This document shows positions 47,403-55,876 of a DNA stretch of 64,000 nucleotides, piece after piece. The translations under genes and the position numbers were made by a program. Position 1 is the first letter of the stretch; every line of letters begins with the position of its first letter. The stretch lies in NCBI RefSeq assembly GCF_000199675.1, contig NC_014960.1:2604001-2668000 (forward strand). Direction: 5' to 3'. The DNA comes from Anaerolinea thermophila UNI-1. Lineage in GTDB: Bacteria > Chloroflexota > Anaerolineae > Anaerolineales > Anaerolineaceae. The notes under the pieces are model-generated. The model made no database searches and had not been told where the DNA came from. It was given only the letters and a program-made list of their open reading frames with translations.

Positions 47403-50400
47403 AACGTAATCCTCCCCAGTTTTGCGGCAATCTCTTCATCCGTCGGTTCGGGAGCCACCACCGCCAGCGGTCGGAACAGGAACGGCTGCTGCATTTCCCG
47501 CTCAAAGGCATACGGGAAGCGCCCCAGGAACATGCCGATCTGCAAGTCCGCCAGAAACCGCCGCCAGGGCTCATCCACGAAGCCCTTCTCACTGCGCGCA
47601 ATCCCGCTCAGGACAATGTCCTTGTCTTTGGGGTTCTTCAGGAAACCCACCACCAGGTTGTTGCAGGAAGAGATAATGTCCTGCGGGATCAGGCTCGGCG
47701 CCTGCGTGATGACGTGCAGGCGTGCTTTGTACTTGCGCGCATCCCGGAACATGTCCCCGAAGCGCTGGCTCAAACTCACTCCGCCGCTCTCGTCGTCTCC
47801 GCCTCCGGCGTCCACCCCGGCAAAAATCTTGTTGGCTTCTTCGAAGAAAATCTGCAAAATCGGCTCGTCTGTGTTCACCTCATGCACCCGCCGCGCCACC
47901 ATGTCCGTGTACAGGTGCCAGCCTGCCCAGCCCAGCAGGAACGCCTTGCCGAAGTCGTCCAGGAACATCCCGCCCTCGATGATCGCCACCCCCCACGGCT
48001 TGGCAAGGTCTTCCATCGGCACGCAGTCGGGCCCGGCGGAAAACTGCGCCGCCGCCGCTCCCTGCACCAGCGCGTTCATGCGGTACAGAATCCCCTCCAG
48101 CACGCCCGTCAGCATGGTGTCCCGCGGGTTGACCCGCGAGAGTTTCTCCTCCACCTGCCGGTACAGCGTGCTCAAATCCACCCGGCTCGAACGGTACACC
48201 GCCAGCCGCTGCCGCTGCGTCAGGCTCAATTCTCCCAGCGGCGTCCCGGCAGGCGCTTCCGCCACCTCCACCTCATCCGCCTGGACGAAACCCCACTGCG
48301 CATCTCCGCGCACCTCGCGGTCGTCCACCAGCACCCCGGCTTGCAGGTACACCGCCCGCAGGGCGTCCAGCAGTTCCTGCTTCTGCCGCTTCACACCCAG
48401 CCGTGCCACGCTTCCGAAGATGTCCGCAAACGCCCGCCACTGCGTCTCCGGGTTGATGTTCCTCCCGATTTGCAGCGGGTTCCAGCGCAGCGGGCGCGCC
48501 GCGGTCGGCCACAACTGCCGGATGTCCACGTGCCCCTCCAGTCCCGGGGCGTTCAGCAGACTGCGCCAGCCTGCGCCGAAGTCCAGCACCACCGTGCGCA
48601 AATGCCACTTCAGGGTGGTCTCATAGGCAAGGCGCATCGCCGCCACGCTCTTCCCGTAGCCGGTATCCGCGGCAAACATGGTGTGGAACAGGCGCTCCGC
48701 GTCCAGCCGCACCTGCGCCCGGGTCAGGTCGCGGGTCAGCGGGCTGTACTGGTGTCCCAGCACCACGTCCCCGGGCATGTTCGGGTAGAAGGTCAGCCCT
48801 TTCGGGGTGGGCGCAATCGTCACCACCGCCGTACTCTCCTCCACCAGTCCAGGCGCGGTGTAGGCTGCCAGCTGCCCTGCCGTGAGCAGTGTGCCGTACT
48901 TCGTCCACAGCACCCCGCCGAACGGGTCGTTCGGGTCGGCTTCCGCATACGGCAGGAACGCCAGGGCGTGCTCCCGCACGCGCGGGTCGTCCGCCCGCAC
49001 CGTCAGGACGGGGGTGGGTACGGTCGTGCCGTGAAATGCCTGACTGGCCAGCGTCTCCCCGGCACGCGCGCCTTCCTCCGTGTCCACCAGCAGCAGCGCG
49101 TCCGTCATGAAGCCGCCCTCTGCCGCCGCCTGGTTGACCAGCCCCTCGAACTGCCGCAGGATTTCGGTCAGGCGGTCGGCTACGTCGTCCTCCAGCTGCC
49201 ACGAACGTCCCACGTTCACCCCCGGCACCAGCCCGGTGGAGAAGCCGCCGGTAAACGCCTGCCCGGTCATGCGGGATACCCCCTGCGCCGCGCTCTCGCC
49301 TTCGGCGTAACTGCGCCCGTACTGCTCGCTGGTGGTGTCGGTCGTGCCCCATGATTCGCTCCTGCCCGTTGTGTGCGCCCACATGCGCGACTGAGACCAC
49401 GATTCGCTGCCGCCCACCGTGGTGGTTTCGACATGCGATCCACCCACGCTGTCGGCAGTGCCGTGCGTTTCGGCGTGTCCGCTCATCGTGGTGGTGCTGG
49501 AGAAACTGCTCCCCCCGCTCATCCACGACTGGCTGGCTCCCGCGCTCCATCCGCTCGAGTCGGCCGTCCCCTGCGTACTGCTCACCGCCACCCCTTCAGA
49601 GGTCCCGCTGGAGACGCTCTGGCTGCTCGACTGCGTTCCCGAATAGCCCTCGCTGACCCCGGAACTCCACCCGCCGCCCACGCCCAGAATTTTGGCGTCT
49701 GCCGAGTAATTCGTGCTCATGCTTGCCGAATGGGACAGACTTTCTCCCGTCGAGGTGCTCACCCCGGAAGAGGTGCCGTGCGAGAGGGTCGTCCCGCTCC
49801 CGGCGCTTTCCGTGTGGCTTCCCGAGACCCCGCTGGAAATGCTCCCCCCGCTTGACCAGGAACTGCCGCTGCCTACCGAGGTCGAGGTGGCGCTGGAATC
49901 GGTGGTGGCGTGACTCTCGGTGTGCGACCAGGACTGTCCCTCCGAGACCGATTTCGCCCACGACGTGCCCACGCTGTGCGTCTCCGAACCGCCGTTCGTC
50001 CAGGCTTCGCTCTTGCCCACGCTGTGGCTGTCCGAGTGCGCCTGCCCCCAGCCGTGCGACGTCCCCTGTGCGGTTGAGTGCGCCACCGCGCTCGAACCGC
50101 CCTGTCCGCCCGATACCGCCTGCCCCAGCGCCGCCATGAGGGGAATGCCCAGCGAGAAGCCGATGTTCACACTTCCCCGCCGCCGACTGGCAAACTGGCT
50201 CGCTACCCGCGCCACTTCCACCAGCGCCCGCGAGAGGCGCTTGCGGTCTACGTGCTCTGCCGCCACCTGGAAGACGAAATCCTGCCGCAGTTTTGCCAGC
50301 CCGCGAAACAGAATTTCGTTCTGTTCCTCCGCCAGGTCGTCTTCGGCGTAGTCCGGCAGGTTGCCGTCCGCTCCCAGTCCGCGCTTGCTGGCGCGCGGGT

Positions 50401-50860
50401 CGGGATGTCCCAGCAGTGCCAGCACGTTGCGTGCCCGCCGCGTGACGAACTCCAGATACCACTCGATCCAGCGCAGATCGGGCGGTCGGGTCTGCGACTG
50501 CGGGAAGTTTGCCAGGGCTGCCTGCACTGCCGCCGCGCCTTCCAGCGCCAGTGACGCCGCTGTCTCCCGGCTTTCCCCTTCTCCCGCCGCCCCGTACAGC
50601 TGCACGATCCCCACATGCTCCGGGTGAAATATTCCCAGCGCCGTGTACAGGTAATCCACCCCCGCGTTGTACACGCCCCGCAGCGCCGCCCACTGTCTGC
50701 CCAGCGTGTCGGTGTCCCGCGCCACGTCATACGGCACGCTGGCTAACTCACGGAAGGCGACGCAGCGGTAGCGTTCCCCTTCCGGCGTCTCCAGCCGGAA
50801 CCAGGCGTACCGCAGTACGCCCTCTTCGATATGCAGTCCGTTGTCCAGCACTCTGATCAT
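47399..50860 (-). CDS. HerA/VirB4-type ATPase with a long Ser/Gly/His-rich insert
   Basis: A 1153-residue protein. N-terminal domain about 1-250 (unassigned, partly helical). Low-complexity region about 255-515, almost only Ser, Gly, Thr, His, Ala, Glu with short repeated patterns such as SHTESAGSGTTLSHG. C-terminal ATPase with Walker A AADTGYGKSVAAMRL near 733, Walker B ILQIFFEEANKIF near 1000 and a late motif VITQAPSLIPQDIISSCNN. These ATPase features match the HerA/VirB4/TraC group that drives DNA or protein transfer. It lies directly upstream of the Tad-like genes and is coupled to them. Its substrate is unknown. Confidence 0.75.
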   Translation of the reverse strand: MIRVLDNGLHIEEGVLRYAWFRLETPEGERYRCVAFRELASVPYDVARDTDTLGRQWAALRGVYNAGVDYLYTALGIFHPEHVGIVQLYGAAGEGESRETAASLALEGAAAVQAALANFPQSQTRPPDLRWIEWYLEFVTRRARNVLALLGHPDPRASKRGLGADGNLPDYAEDDLAEEQNEILFRGLAKLRQDFVFQVAAEHVDRKRLSRALVEVARVASQFASRRRGSVNIGFSLGIPLMAALGQAVSGGQGGSSAVAHSTAQGTSHGWGQAHSDSHSVGKSEAWTNGGSETHSVGTSWAKSVSEGQSWSHTESHATTDSSATSTSVGSGSSWSSGGSISSGVSGSHTESAGSGTTLSHGTSSGVSTSTGESLSHSASMSTNYSADAKILGVGGGWSSGVSEGYSGTQSSSQSVSSGTSEGVAVSSTQGTADSSGWSAGASQSWMSGGSSFSSTTTMSGHAETHGTADSVGGSHVETTTVGGSESWSQSRMWAHTTGRSESWGTTDTTSEQYGRSYAEGESAAQGVSRMTGQAFTGGFSTGLVPGVNVGRSWQLEDDVADRLTEILRQFEGLVNQAAAEGGFMTDALLLVDTEEGARAGETLASQAFHGTTVPTPVLTVRADDPRVREHALAFLPYAEADPNDPFGGVLWTKYGTLLTAGQLAAYTAPGLVEESTAVVTIAPTPKGLTFYPNMPGDVVLGHQYSPLTRDLTRAQVRLDAERLFHTMFAADTGYGKSVAAMRLAYETTLKWHLRTVVLDFGAGWRSLLNAPGLEGHVDIRQLWPTAARPLRWNPLQIGRNINPETQWRAFADIFGSVARLGVKRQKQELLDALRAVYLQAGVLVDDREVRGDAQWGFVQADEVEVAEAPAGTPLGELSLTQRQRLAVYRSSRVDLSTLYRQVEEKLSRVNPRDTMLTGVLEGILYRMNALVQGAAAAQFSAGPDCVPMEDLAKPWGVAIIEGGMFLDDFGKAFLLGWAGWHLYTDMVARRVHEVNTDEPILQIFFEEANKIFAGVDAGGGDDESGGVSLSQRFGDMFRDARKYKARLHVITQAPSLIPQDIISSCNNLVVGFLKNPKDKDIVLSGIARSEKGFVDEPWRRFLADLQIGMFLGRFPYAFEREMQQPFLFRPLAVVAPEPTDEEIAAKLGRITL

Positions 50861-51396
50861 GGCTTCCCCCGTGAACGAAAGTGGTAGATGATCTCATCTG
50901 CGTCCTGCTGCACCGGCGGGTGTACCAGCAGTCCCTGCGCCAGCAGTGCCAGATACCCCAGCGGCAGCAGGTACAGCGCAATCGAGGCGATGGCGTTGAG
51001 ATAGGCCTGCCCCTGAAGCAGTGCCGGGGCGCTCAGGGCGGGCAGAAGCCACTCGCGGTAGGCGGCAAAGCCCAGACCTGTCAGGGCGTACAGCCCCAGC
51101 CCCCGCACCAGCATCCAGTGCGTGTTTTGCGGGTTGAACCGCTCCAGCCGCACGGCGAGCAGCCCGGCGAGGGTCATCACCAGCAGGAACAGCGCCACCG
51201 GGAAGGGCGCCAGCAGCCCTGCCAGCAGCGCCAGCACTGCCACCCCCAGCGTCCAGCGCTGCTGACTCACCGGTGCACGCAGGACGGCATACCCCAGCGC
51301 GCCTGCCAGCCCCACCTGCCACAGGTGCTCCACCAGCAGCCACACCAGCGCCAGCAATCCGTTTGCAATCCAAACGAACGGCGTGTACCACTCCAT
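50857..51396 (-). CDS. Polytopic membrane protein (179 residues)
   Basis: About five hydrophobic segments (VWIANGLLALVWLLVEHLWQVGL, WTLGVAVLALLAGLLA and others, shown in part). No conserved motif recognised; it lacks the GxGD aspartates of a prepilin peptidase. ATG 51396 with GAGGTGGGG. Overlaps the HerA-like gene start (ATGA). Possibly a membrane dock for the ATPase. Confidence 0.65.
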   Translation of the reverse strand: MEWYTPFVWIANGLLALVWLLVEHLWQVGLAGALGYAVLRAPVSQQRWTLGVAVLALLAGLLAPFPVALFLLVMTLAGLLAVRLERFNPQNTHWMLVRGLGLYALTGLGFAAYREWLLPALSAPALLQGQAYLNAIASIALYLLPLGYLALLAQGLLVHPPVQQDADEIIYHFRSRGKP

Positions 51397-51404
51397 GCCC
51401 CACC

Positions 51405-52343
51405 TCACGGCTCCGGCGCCAGCAGTCGGCTTTCCAGCAGATAGACCTTGATCGGGTTGGGCAGCACCTTCGTGGTGCATTTGCCATCTGACTGGCAGGC
51501 GGTCACGTGCACGGTGTAGTCGCCCGGATCCCACGGGCGGAAAAAGCGGCAGTCCAGTTCGGCGTTCGGGGTGTTGATGCCGCTTGTCCCATACGTCCAG
51601 GCACAGTGAGCATACGGGTGAAGAGGATCGTCCGGGCGCTCCGGGTACTGCGGGTACTCACCCAGCACGTGCGCACCCGGATAGCGCTGTCCCAGCGTGT
51701 ACACGATCCAGTCCCGCGATTCTTCCGTGAGTTCCACCCACACGGTCAGGCTGGTGATATTCGCCTGTCCGCTCCCGCAGGCGGTATCTGCCCCACCGTG
51801 GGCTTTGATGTCGTTGATGGTCATCCCCAACGCCTCACCGTAGGGCGGCTGCTCCTGCCGCCACGGCACCGGGTACGGCGGATCCACCGTGTAGGTGTCG
51901 TCTATCGTCGGGGGGGCGTATGAGGGCGTGCAGCCTCCACCACCAGTGGAACCGTAGCAGCAATCTACATACGCCCAAACTTGATTTTCCTTCCACACTC
52001 CATTCACGCAGTCTGGCAAATGAGCCTGCGTCCGCCCGTTGTAAATCCGCGTTTCATACGGCCACCCCATCCAATCAGTTACGTTGCAGTTTCCGGATGA
52101 CGGGTTACACCGATAAGGCTGAGTAGCATACGTGGGTCCATTGCAACGTGTAACGTACTTAATCCCACCCGTAAAGTCGCAGCATTTGCCTGTGCCACAC
52201 CATTTATCGGATGGACGATCACACGTCTGTGCCACGGCGCACTGTGCCTGCGGGAACAGGGCAATACCGACGGCTATCAGCAGCCCCATGAGGGTAATCT
52301 GCCAGAATTTACTGAACACGAAACGCCAGTTGATGGTCATCAT
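51405..52343 (-). CDS. Secreted cysteine-rich protein
   Basis: A 312-residue protein with a signal peptide (ITLMGLLIAVGIALFPQAQCAVAQ). An N-terminal region of ~110 residues is rich in Cys (SDKWCGTGKCCDFTGG, YVDCCYGSTGGGGC) and likely disulfide-bonded. A C-terminal part has a beta-sandwich look ending DYTVHVTACQSDGKC. No family recognised. It overlaps the lipoprotein gene upstream (ATGA). Could be a surface or adhesin part of the pilus system. Confidence 0.6.
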   Translation of the reverse strand: MMTINWRFVFSKFWQITLMGLLIAVGIALFPQAQCAVAQTCDRPSDKWCGTGKCCDFTGGIKYVTRCNGPTYATQPYRCNPSSGNCNVTDWMGWPYETRIYNGRTQAHLPDCVNGVWKENQVWAYVDCCYGSTGGGGCTPSYAPPTIDDTYTVDPPYPVPWRQEQPPYGEALGMTINDIKAHGGADTACGSGQANITSLTVWVELTEESRDWIVYTLGQRYPGAHVLGEYPQYPERPDDPLHPYAHCAWTYGTSGINTPNAELDCRFFRPWDPGDYTVHVTACQSDGKCTTKVLPNPIKVYLLESRLLAPEP

Positions 52344-53059
52344 TCACCTCCAGGTAAATCCACTTTATCAAAGCCCGGCATTGTGTTTTTCTCGGTTGAC
52401 GGGATCCAGTACCAGGCTAAAGCCCAACCCTCTGGAATGGGGTAATTAACTCCAACTATTCCCAGTTCAACAACGCGATCCAGGTTGTAAGTTTCCTGCA
52501 TGAAACGCCCAACCTGACAGAATGTACTCTCTCCACACTTTTGCCAATCAATTCCAGTCCGACTAACGAAATCTCCCTGAACTCGTGGAAAAATCAAACG
52601 TCCTCTTTCGAGAATGCGATTGTCGTCCAGATAGCGGAAGTACGATTCCCGGTCTGTCGGAAACTCATCGTAGGCTGGAAAGAGATAGGGCGTGTAGGTA
52701 TTCCCGTCCCATACTCCGAGGACGAGAGGATAAAAAACAACACTAGCGTTTCGTTCATAAACCCAGAGAACATCCAATGTCCACTTTCCGGCAGTCATTT
52801 GACCGGTTTCTCCCGTAGATACCGTCATTGCGACAAAGTAATTCCCTTCAGGCGGTTCGTAATAACGGCTTGGAAAAGTATCTGATGGTAATTGATTGAC
52901 TAAACTGGTTCGGATATCAGGTGAAACTGTTGGGTAATACCGCACCTCTTCGGTCGGCGTAGGCGTTGGGCGGGGTGCGGCAGTCGGCGTTGGTGTGGCG
53001 CGCAGCGAACACCCTGCCAGAAGCACCAGCGCAAGCATGAACACAATCGTTTTTCGCAT
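52340..53059 (-). CDS. Lipoprotein of unknown function (239 residues)
   Basis: Signal with a clear lipobox (LALVLLAGC), Pro/Thr-rich spacer and a soluble domain without recognised family. The start is ATG 53059, correctly spaced from GGAGGTGA. First gene of the Tad-like operon as I read it; terminators separate it from the beta-propeller gene upstream. Confidence 0.65.
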   Translation of the reverse strand: MRKTIVFMLALVLLAGCSLRATPTPTAAPRPTPTPTEEVRYYPTVSPDIRTSLVNQLPSDTFPSRYYEPPEGNYFVAMTVSTGETGQMTAGKWTLDVLWVYERNASVVFYPLVLGVWDGNTYTPYLFPAYDEFPTDRESYFRYLDDNRILERGRLIFPRVQGDFVSRTGIDWQKCGESTFCQVGRFMQETYNLDRVVELGIVGVNYPIPEGWALAWYWIPSTEKNTMPGFDKVDLPGGE

Positions 53060-53092
53060 CTTCACCTCCGTTTATCACTGGCGTTAACGAAA

Positions 53093-53127
53093 AGAACCCA
53101 CACCCGAAAGGTGTGGGCGCTTTTTCA
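53093..53127. terminator. Hairpin terminator
   Basis: Stem CCCACACC / GGTGTGGG around CGAAA, with T-rich tails on both strands (GCGCTTTTTC on plus, TTCTTTTCG on minus). Confidence 0.6.
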
Positions 53128-53184
53128 AAGCGGAGACCACCCGTACAACCGGGCTATGGGTTCACGTCTACCCAAAAGCATACC

Positions 53185-53220
53185 AAAAAATTACGCCGGG
53201 CGCAAATGAACCCGGCGTAA
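53185..53220 (-). terminator. Terminator of the beta-propeller lipoprotein gene
   Basis: A perfect 10-bp stem TTACGCCGGG / CCCGGCGTAA, 10-nt loop, followed on the minus strand by TTTTTT. It is 25 nt after the stop codon at 53246. Confidence 0.85.
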
Positions 53221-53245
53221 GATCACCCCGAAAAAGACCTTACAA

Positions 53246-55246
53246 TCACCTTACAGGCGCATCTTCCGGAACCACTGCCCAGATACGGATGAAGCCGTCT
53301 GCCTGGGTGGCAAAGAACCGCCCGTTTGGAGAAAACATGAAACTCGAGAAGGGATACCCGCCATCCAGTAAAGGCAACACATACACAGGATCGCTTTTTC
53401 CTGCATTCAGGAAATTGTTCAGGTCTAAAAAACGAATACCCGGGATTCTCCACCAATACAGATTGTCCACAATTAGATTGGCACGTTCCGAAACAATGGC
53501 TTGACTACCCCTGCCATACCCACCTAATGGCAACTCGACTCGACTGGTTGTGTTATCTGATAAATTAACCACCAAACCCTTGAACATTCCAAACAGGAAC
53601 AACCTCTGTCCTTCTCTGTCAAGGGTGTGAAAGTAGTAATCAGAATAAGAGAGTTTTTTGAATGCGCCTTTGTTCCCCAGCAGAACATGGTAAAGATTAT
53701 CCTGCACATACCCAACGCTGACAAATTCATGACTTACCGAAAACCTGGCAATTGTGCCTGGTGAAGAAAACACCTGCTTGCCGTTTTTCAAGTCAAAAAC
53801 AGCAAAACCGCGAGGAGGATACTCGCTTTTAACTTGCATAAACCAAGAGATAACCGCAAAGTCGTTGAGAATTGTCACGCCGTTATCCAACCAACTGCCA
53901 ATAGCATATCCTGCGGGTACTCTAAATTCAACCGCAACTTCTTTGTTCTTTAGCAATTGCCACCCGTTTTCGGATTGGAGCAAGGTATAGCAATTCAGAT
54001 GTTCATCAACGGCAACACATTCTTTGGGACGATACCTCACAGTCCCATCGTCTTCGACGCTGAATAATTCCCCAATCTCTCCTTCAATCTCTCCTTCCGT
54101 CTTCCACGAGAACTCCCGCATCTTCTCGTCATCGAACCAGAGAAAGCCGTCCGGGGCGTCCTCATCCATCAGCCACTTCCCGCTGGCAATATCCACAAGG
54201 ATCGCCTTCGCCTTGACAACAATCAGCACCTGTTCACCAGCGGGTGCGAATTGCACCTGCGGCAGGGTGTACCGATCCAGCACCTCCCACCCGCTGACCT
54301 GCCGCACCAGTTTACGGGTTTCCACCTGGTACACATCCACCCGCCCGGCGCGCACCACTGCCGCCAGTGTGCCGTCCGGCGAGAAGACCAGCCCGCAGGT
54401 GTCCTCACCGCACCACGGCAGGGTCTCTCTGGGCAGGCGCTTCTCCCAGCCCTGTCCCAACTCCGCTACCGGATACAGCCGCACGGAAGCATCGAACACC
54501 GTCGCCAGGTACTTCCCGTCCGGGGAAAACTGCGCTCCCATACCGCGCACCGTATCCACCAGACTGCCGTCTTCTACCCGGTACACGTCCACCCTGTCCG
54601 GCTCCACCACCTGCCCTCTCGGACGCTGCACCGCCAGCAGGGAACCGTCGGGAGAGAGCGCCACCGCATTCAGCGCCCAGGCATCTCCCGCTTCCAGCGC
54701 AAACTCCCGCACCTTCTGCCCGTCCTGACGCCACACCGTCAGGGTGTCCCCGGCCCGGGTGAGGATAAAGCGTCCATCCGGGCTCATGTCGAACGCCCGC
54801 AGGAACTCCACCTCGAACCCGCCGTTTTTTGCCTGGGTGCGGGCATCGTAGAACTCGATCCCGGCGGTCGTTCCCACCACGATCGTCTTCCCGTCTGCGG
54901 TCAGGCGGTAAGGGTTCTCGTCCAGCAGACGCGGGTAGCCGTAGCGGGCAATCTCGCGCAGACGGTGGACGTTCTCCGCCGTGATGACCTCATAGGGCAG
55001 ATCGGGAACCGGCGTCCCGTTGGTCACCGGCAGGGAAATCAGCATTGGGGTTGGTGTAGCGGTCGGCGTGGGAGACCCCGTTGCGGTTGCCGTTGGCAAG
55101 AATGTTGCGGTTGGGGTTGGCGTAGCAGACGCCGCTGCGGTCGCTGTGAGGGTCACGGTTGACGTTAGCCCAGCGTTATCAACCACCTGCGGAGCGCAAG
55201 CAGTCAGCAGAGTGAGAAAAAGAGCAAAGAGAATCGCGTTTTTCAT
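53246..55246 (-). CDS. Beta-propeller (WD40-like) lipoprotein
   Basis: A 666-residue protein. Lipobox-like LFLTLLTACAPQ, a Thr/Pro/Ala-rich spacer, then repeats with the blade signature SPDG (FDMSPDGRFILTRAG, ALSPDGSLLAVQ, QFSPDGKYLATVF, VFSPDGTLAAVV, MFSPNGRFFATQA), consistent with one seven-bladed or two propellers. Likely a surface protein for binding or scaffolding. ATG 55246 overlaps the stop of the MazF-like gene (ATGA), so it is the third gene of a toxin-antitoxin operon. Confidence 0.75.
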   Translation of the reverse strand: MKNAILFALFLTLLTACAPQVVDNAGLTSTVTLTATAAASATPTPTATFLPTATATGSPTPTATPTPMLISLPVTNGTPVPDLPYEVITAENVHRLREIARYGYPRLLDENPYRLTADGKTIVVGTTAGIEFYDARTQAKNGGFEVEFLRAFDMSPDGRFILTRAGDTLTVWRQDGQKVREFALEAGDAWALNAVALSPDGSLLAVQRPRGQVVEPDRVDVYRVEDGSLVDTVRGMGAQFSPDGKYLATVFDASVRLYPVAELGQGWEKRLPRETLPWCGEDTCGLVFSPDGTLAAVVRAGRVDVYQVETRKLVRQVSGWEVLDRYTLPQVQFAPAGEQVLIVVKAKAILVDIASGKWLMDEDAPDGFLWFDDEKMREFSWKTEGEIEGEIGELFSVEDDGTVRYRPKECVAVDEHLNCYTLLQSENGWQLLKNKEVAVEFRVPAGYAIGSWLDNGVTILNDFAVISWFMQVKSEYPPRGFAVFDLKNGKQVFSSPGTIARFSVSHEFVSVGYVQDNLYHVLLGNKGAFKKLSYSDYYFHTLDREGQRLFLFGMFKGLVVNLSDNTTSRVELPLGGYGRGSQAIVSERANLIVDNLYWWRIPGIRFLDLNNFLNAGKSDPVYVLPLLDGGYPFSSFMFSPNGRFFATQADGFIRIWAVVPEDAPVR

Positions 55247-55581
55247 GCCTCAACTACCAGTTGAATACTTTGAACAATTTTCTCCATGTCTTCGGGAGAC
55301 AGTCTCCCAATTTTTCGCACAAGGCGCATGGTCGAAACCGAACGCACCTGAAAACAATCCGCTGCCGAGTCTTTGTCCAGCCCGTTGCTGGATGCGGCTT
55401 TTATCTGCACCATCCACGGCGCCACACTGTAACGCTCTTTCCAGTCGGTCAGCGGAACGATCACCCGCAAGGGCAGAACACCCACCAGGTCACTGGAAAC
55501 GATCACCGCCGGACGAGATTTGCGCATCTCCGCTCCCAGGGTTGGGTCGAGATTGACCAGCCAGACTTCACCGCGTTTCAT
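55243..55581 (-). CDS. MazF/PemK-like endoribonuclease toxin
   Basis: A 112-residue protein with the MazF pattern: MKRGEVWLVNLDPTLGAEMRKSRPAVIVSSD, then RVIVPLTDW and the C-terminal VRSVSTMRL (motifs shown in part). It cleaves mRNA when free of antitoxin. ATG 55581 lies inside the antitoxin gene's end (14-nt overlap). Confidence 0.88.
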   Translation of the reverse strand: MKRGEVWLVNLDPTLGAEMRKSRPAVIVSSDLVGVLPLRVIVPLTDWKERYSVAPWMVQIKAASSNGLDKDSAADCFQVRSVSTMRLVRKIGRLSPEDMEKIVQSIQLVVEA

Positions 55582-55813
55582 CCCAATCCTCTCCATCCAG
55601 CGCCGTGAAAGCGGTCAATTCAGGGTCGTTCTGGTAATCCTCCTGCAGGATTTGGGCAGCCATCTCCATCTGACGGCGCTGACGCTCCCGCAGAGCAAGG
55701 CGGATCAATTCTCGCGCCACCTCGGAAATGGATTTGCCCTCTTCGTGGGCGATTTGACTCAACTGTTCGTGCTGTTGTTTTTCGAGAATAATTTGCGCTC
55801 TATACAGGTTCAT
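55568..55813 (-). CDS. Ribbon-helix-helix antitoxin
   Basis: An 81-residue protein with an RHH-like N-terminal half (RAQIILEKQQHEQLSQIAHEEGKSISEVARELIRLAL, in part) and an acidic tail (NDPELTAFTALDGEDWDE) that would block the toxin. Partner of the MazF-like gene. ATG 55813 after GAGGTG. Confidence 0.82.
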   Translation of the reverse strand: MNLYRAQIILEKQQHEQLSQIAHEEGKSISEVARELIRLALRERQRRQMEMAAQILQEDYQNDPELTAFTALDGEDWDETR

Positions 55814-55832
55814 GACACACCTCACCGCGTTT

Positions 55833-55861
55833 ATTTTATACATATCTTTTTAGTGTGTCAA
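55833..55861 (-). promoter_or_regulatory. Promoter of the antitoxin-toxin-lipoprotein operon
   Basis: Perfect -35 TTGACA (55856-55861), 17-bp spacer, -10 TAAAAT (55833-55838). It is 20 nt upstream of the antitoxin ATG. Confidence 0.75.
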
Positions 55862-55876
55862 GTAGGTGTGTGTTAA

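Noticed and set aside
50857..51396. Prepilin peptidase TadV for the pilus
   Set aside because: It is a polytopic membrane protein of the right size but has no GxGD or paired aspartate motif.
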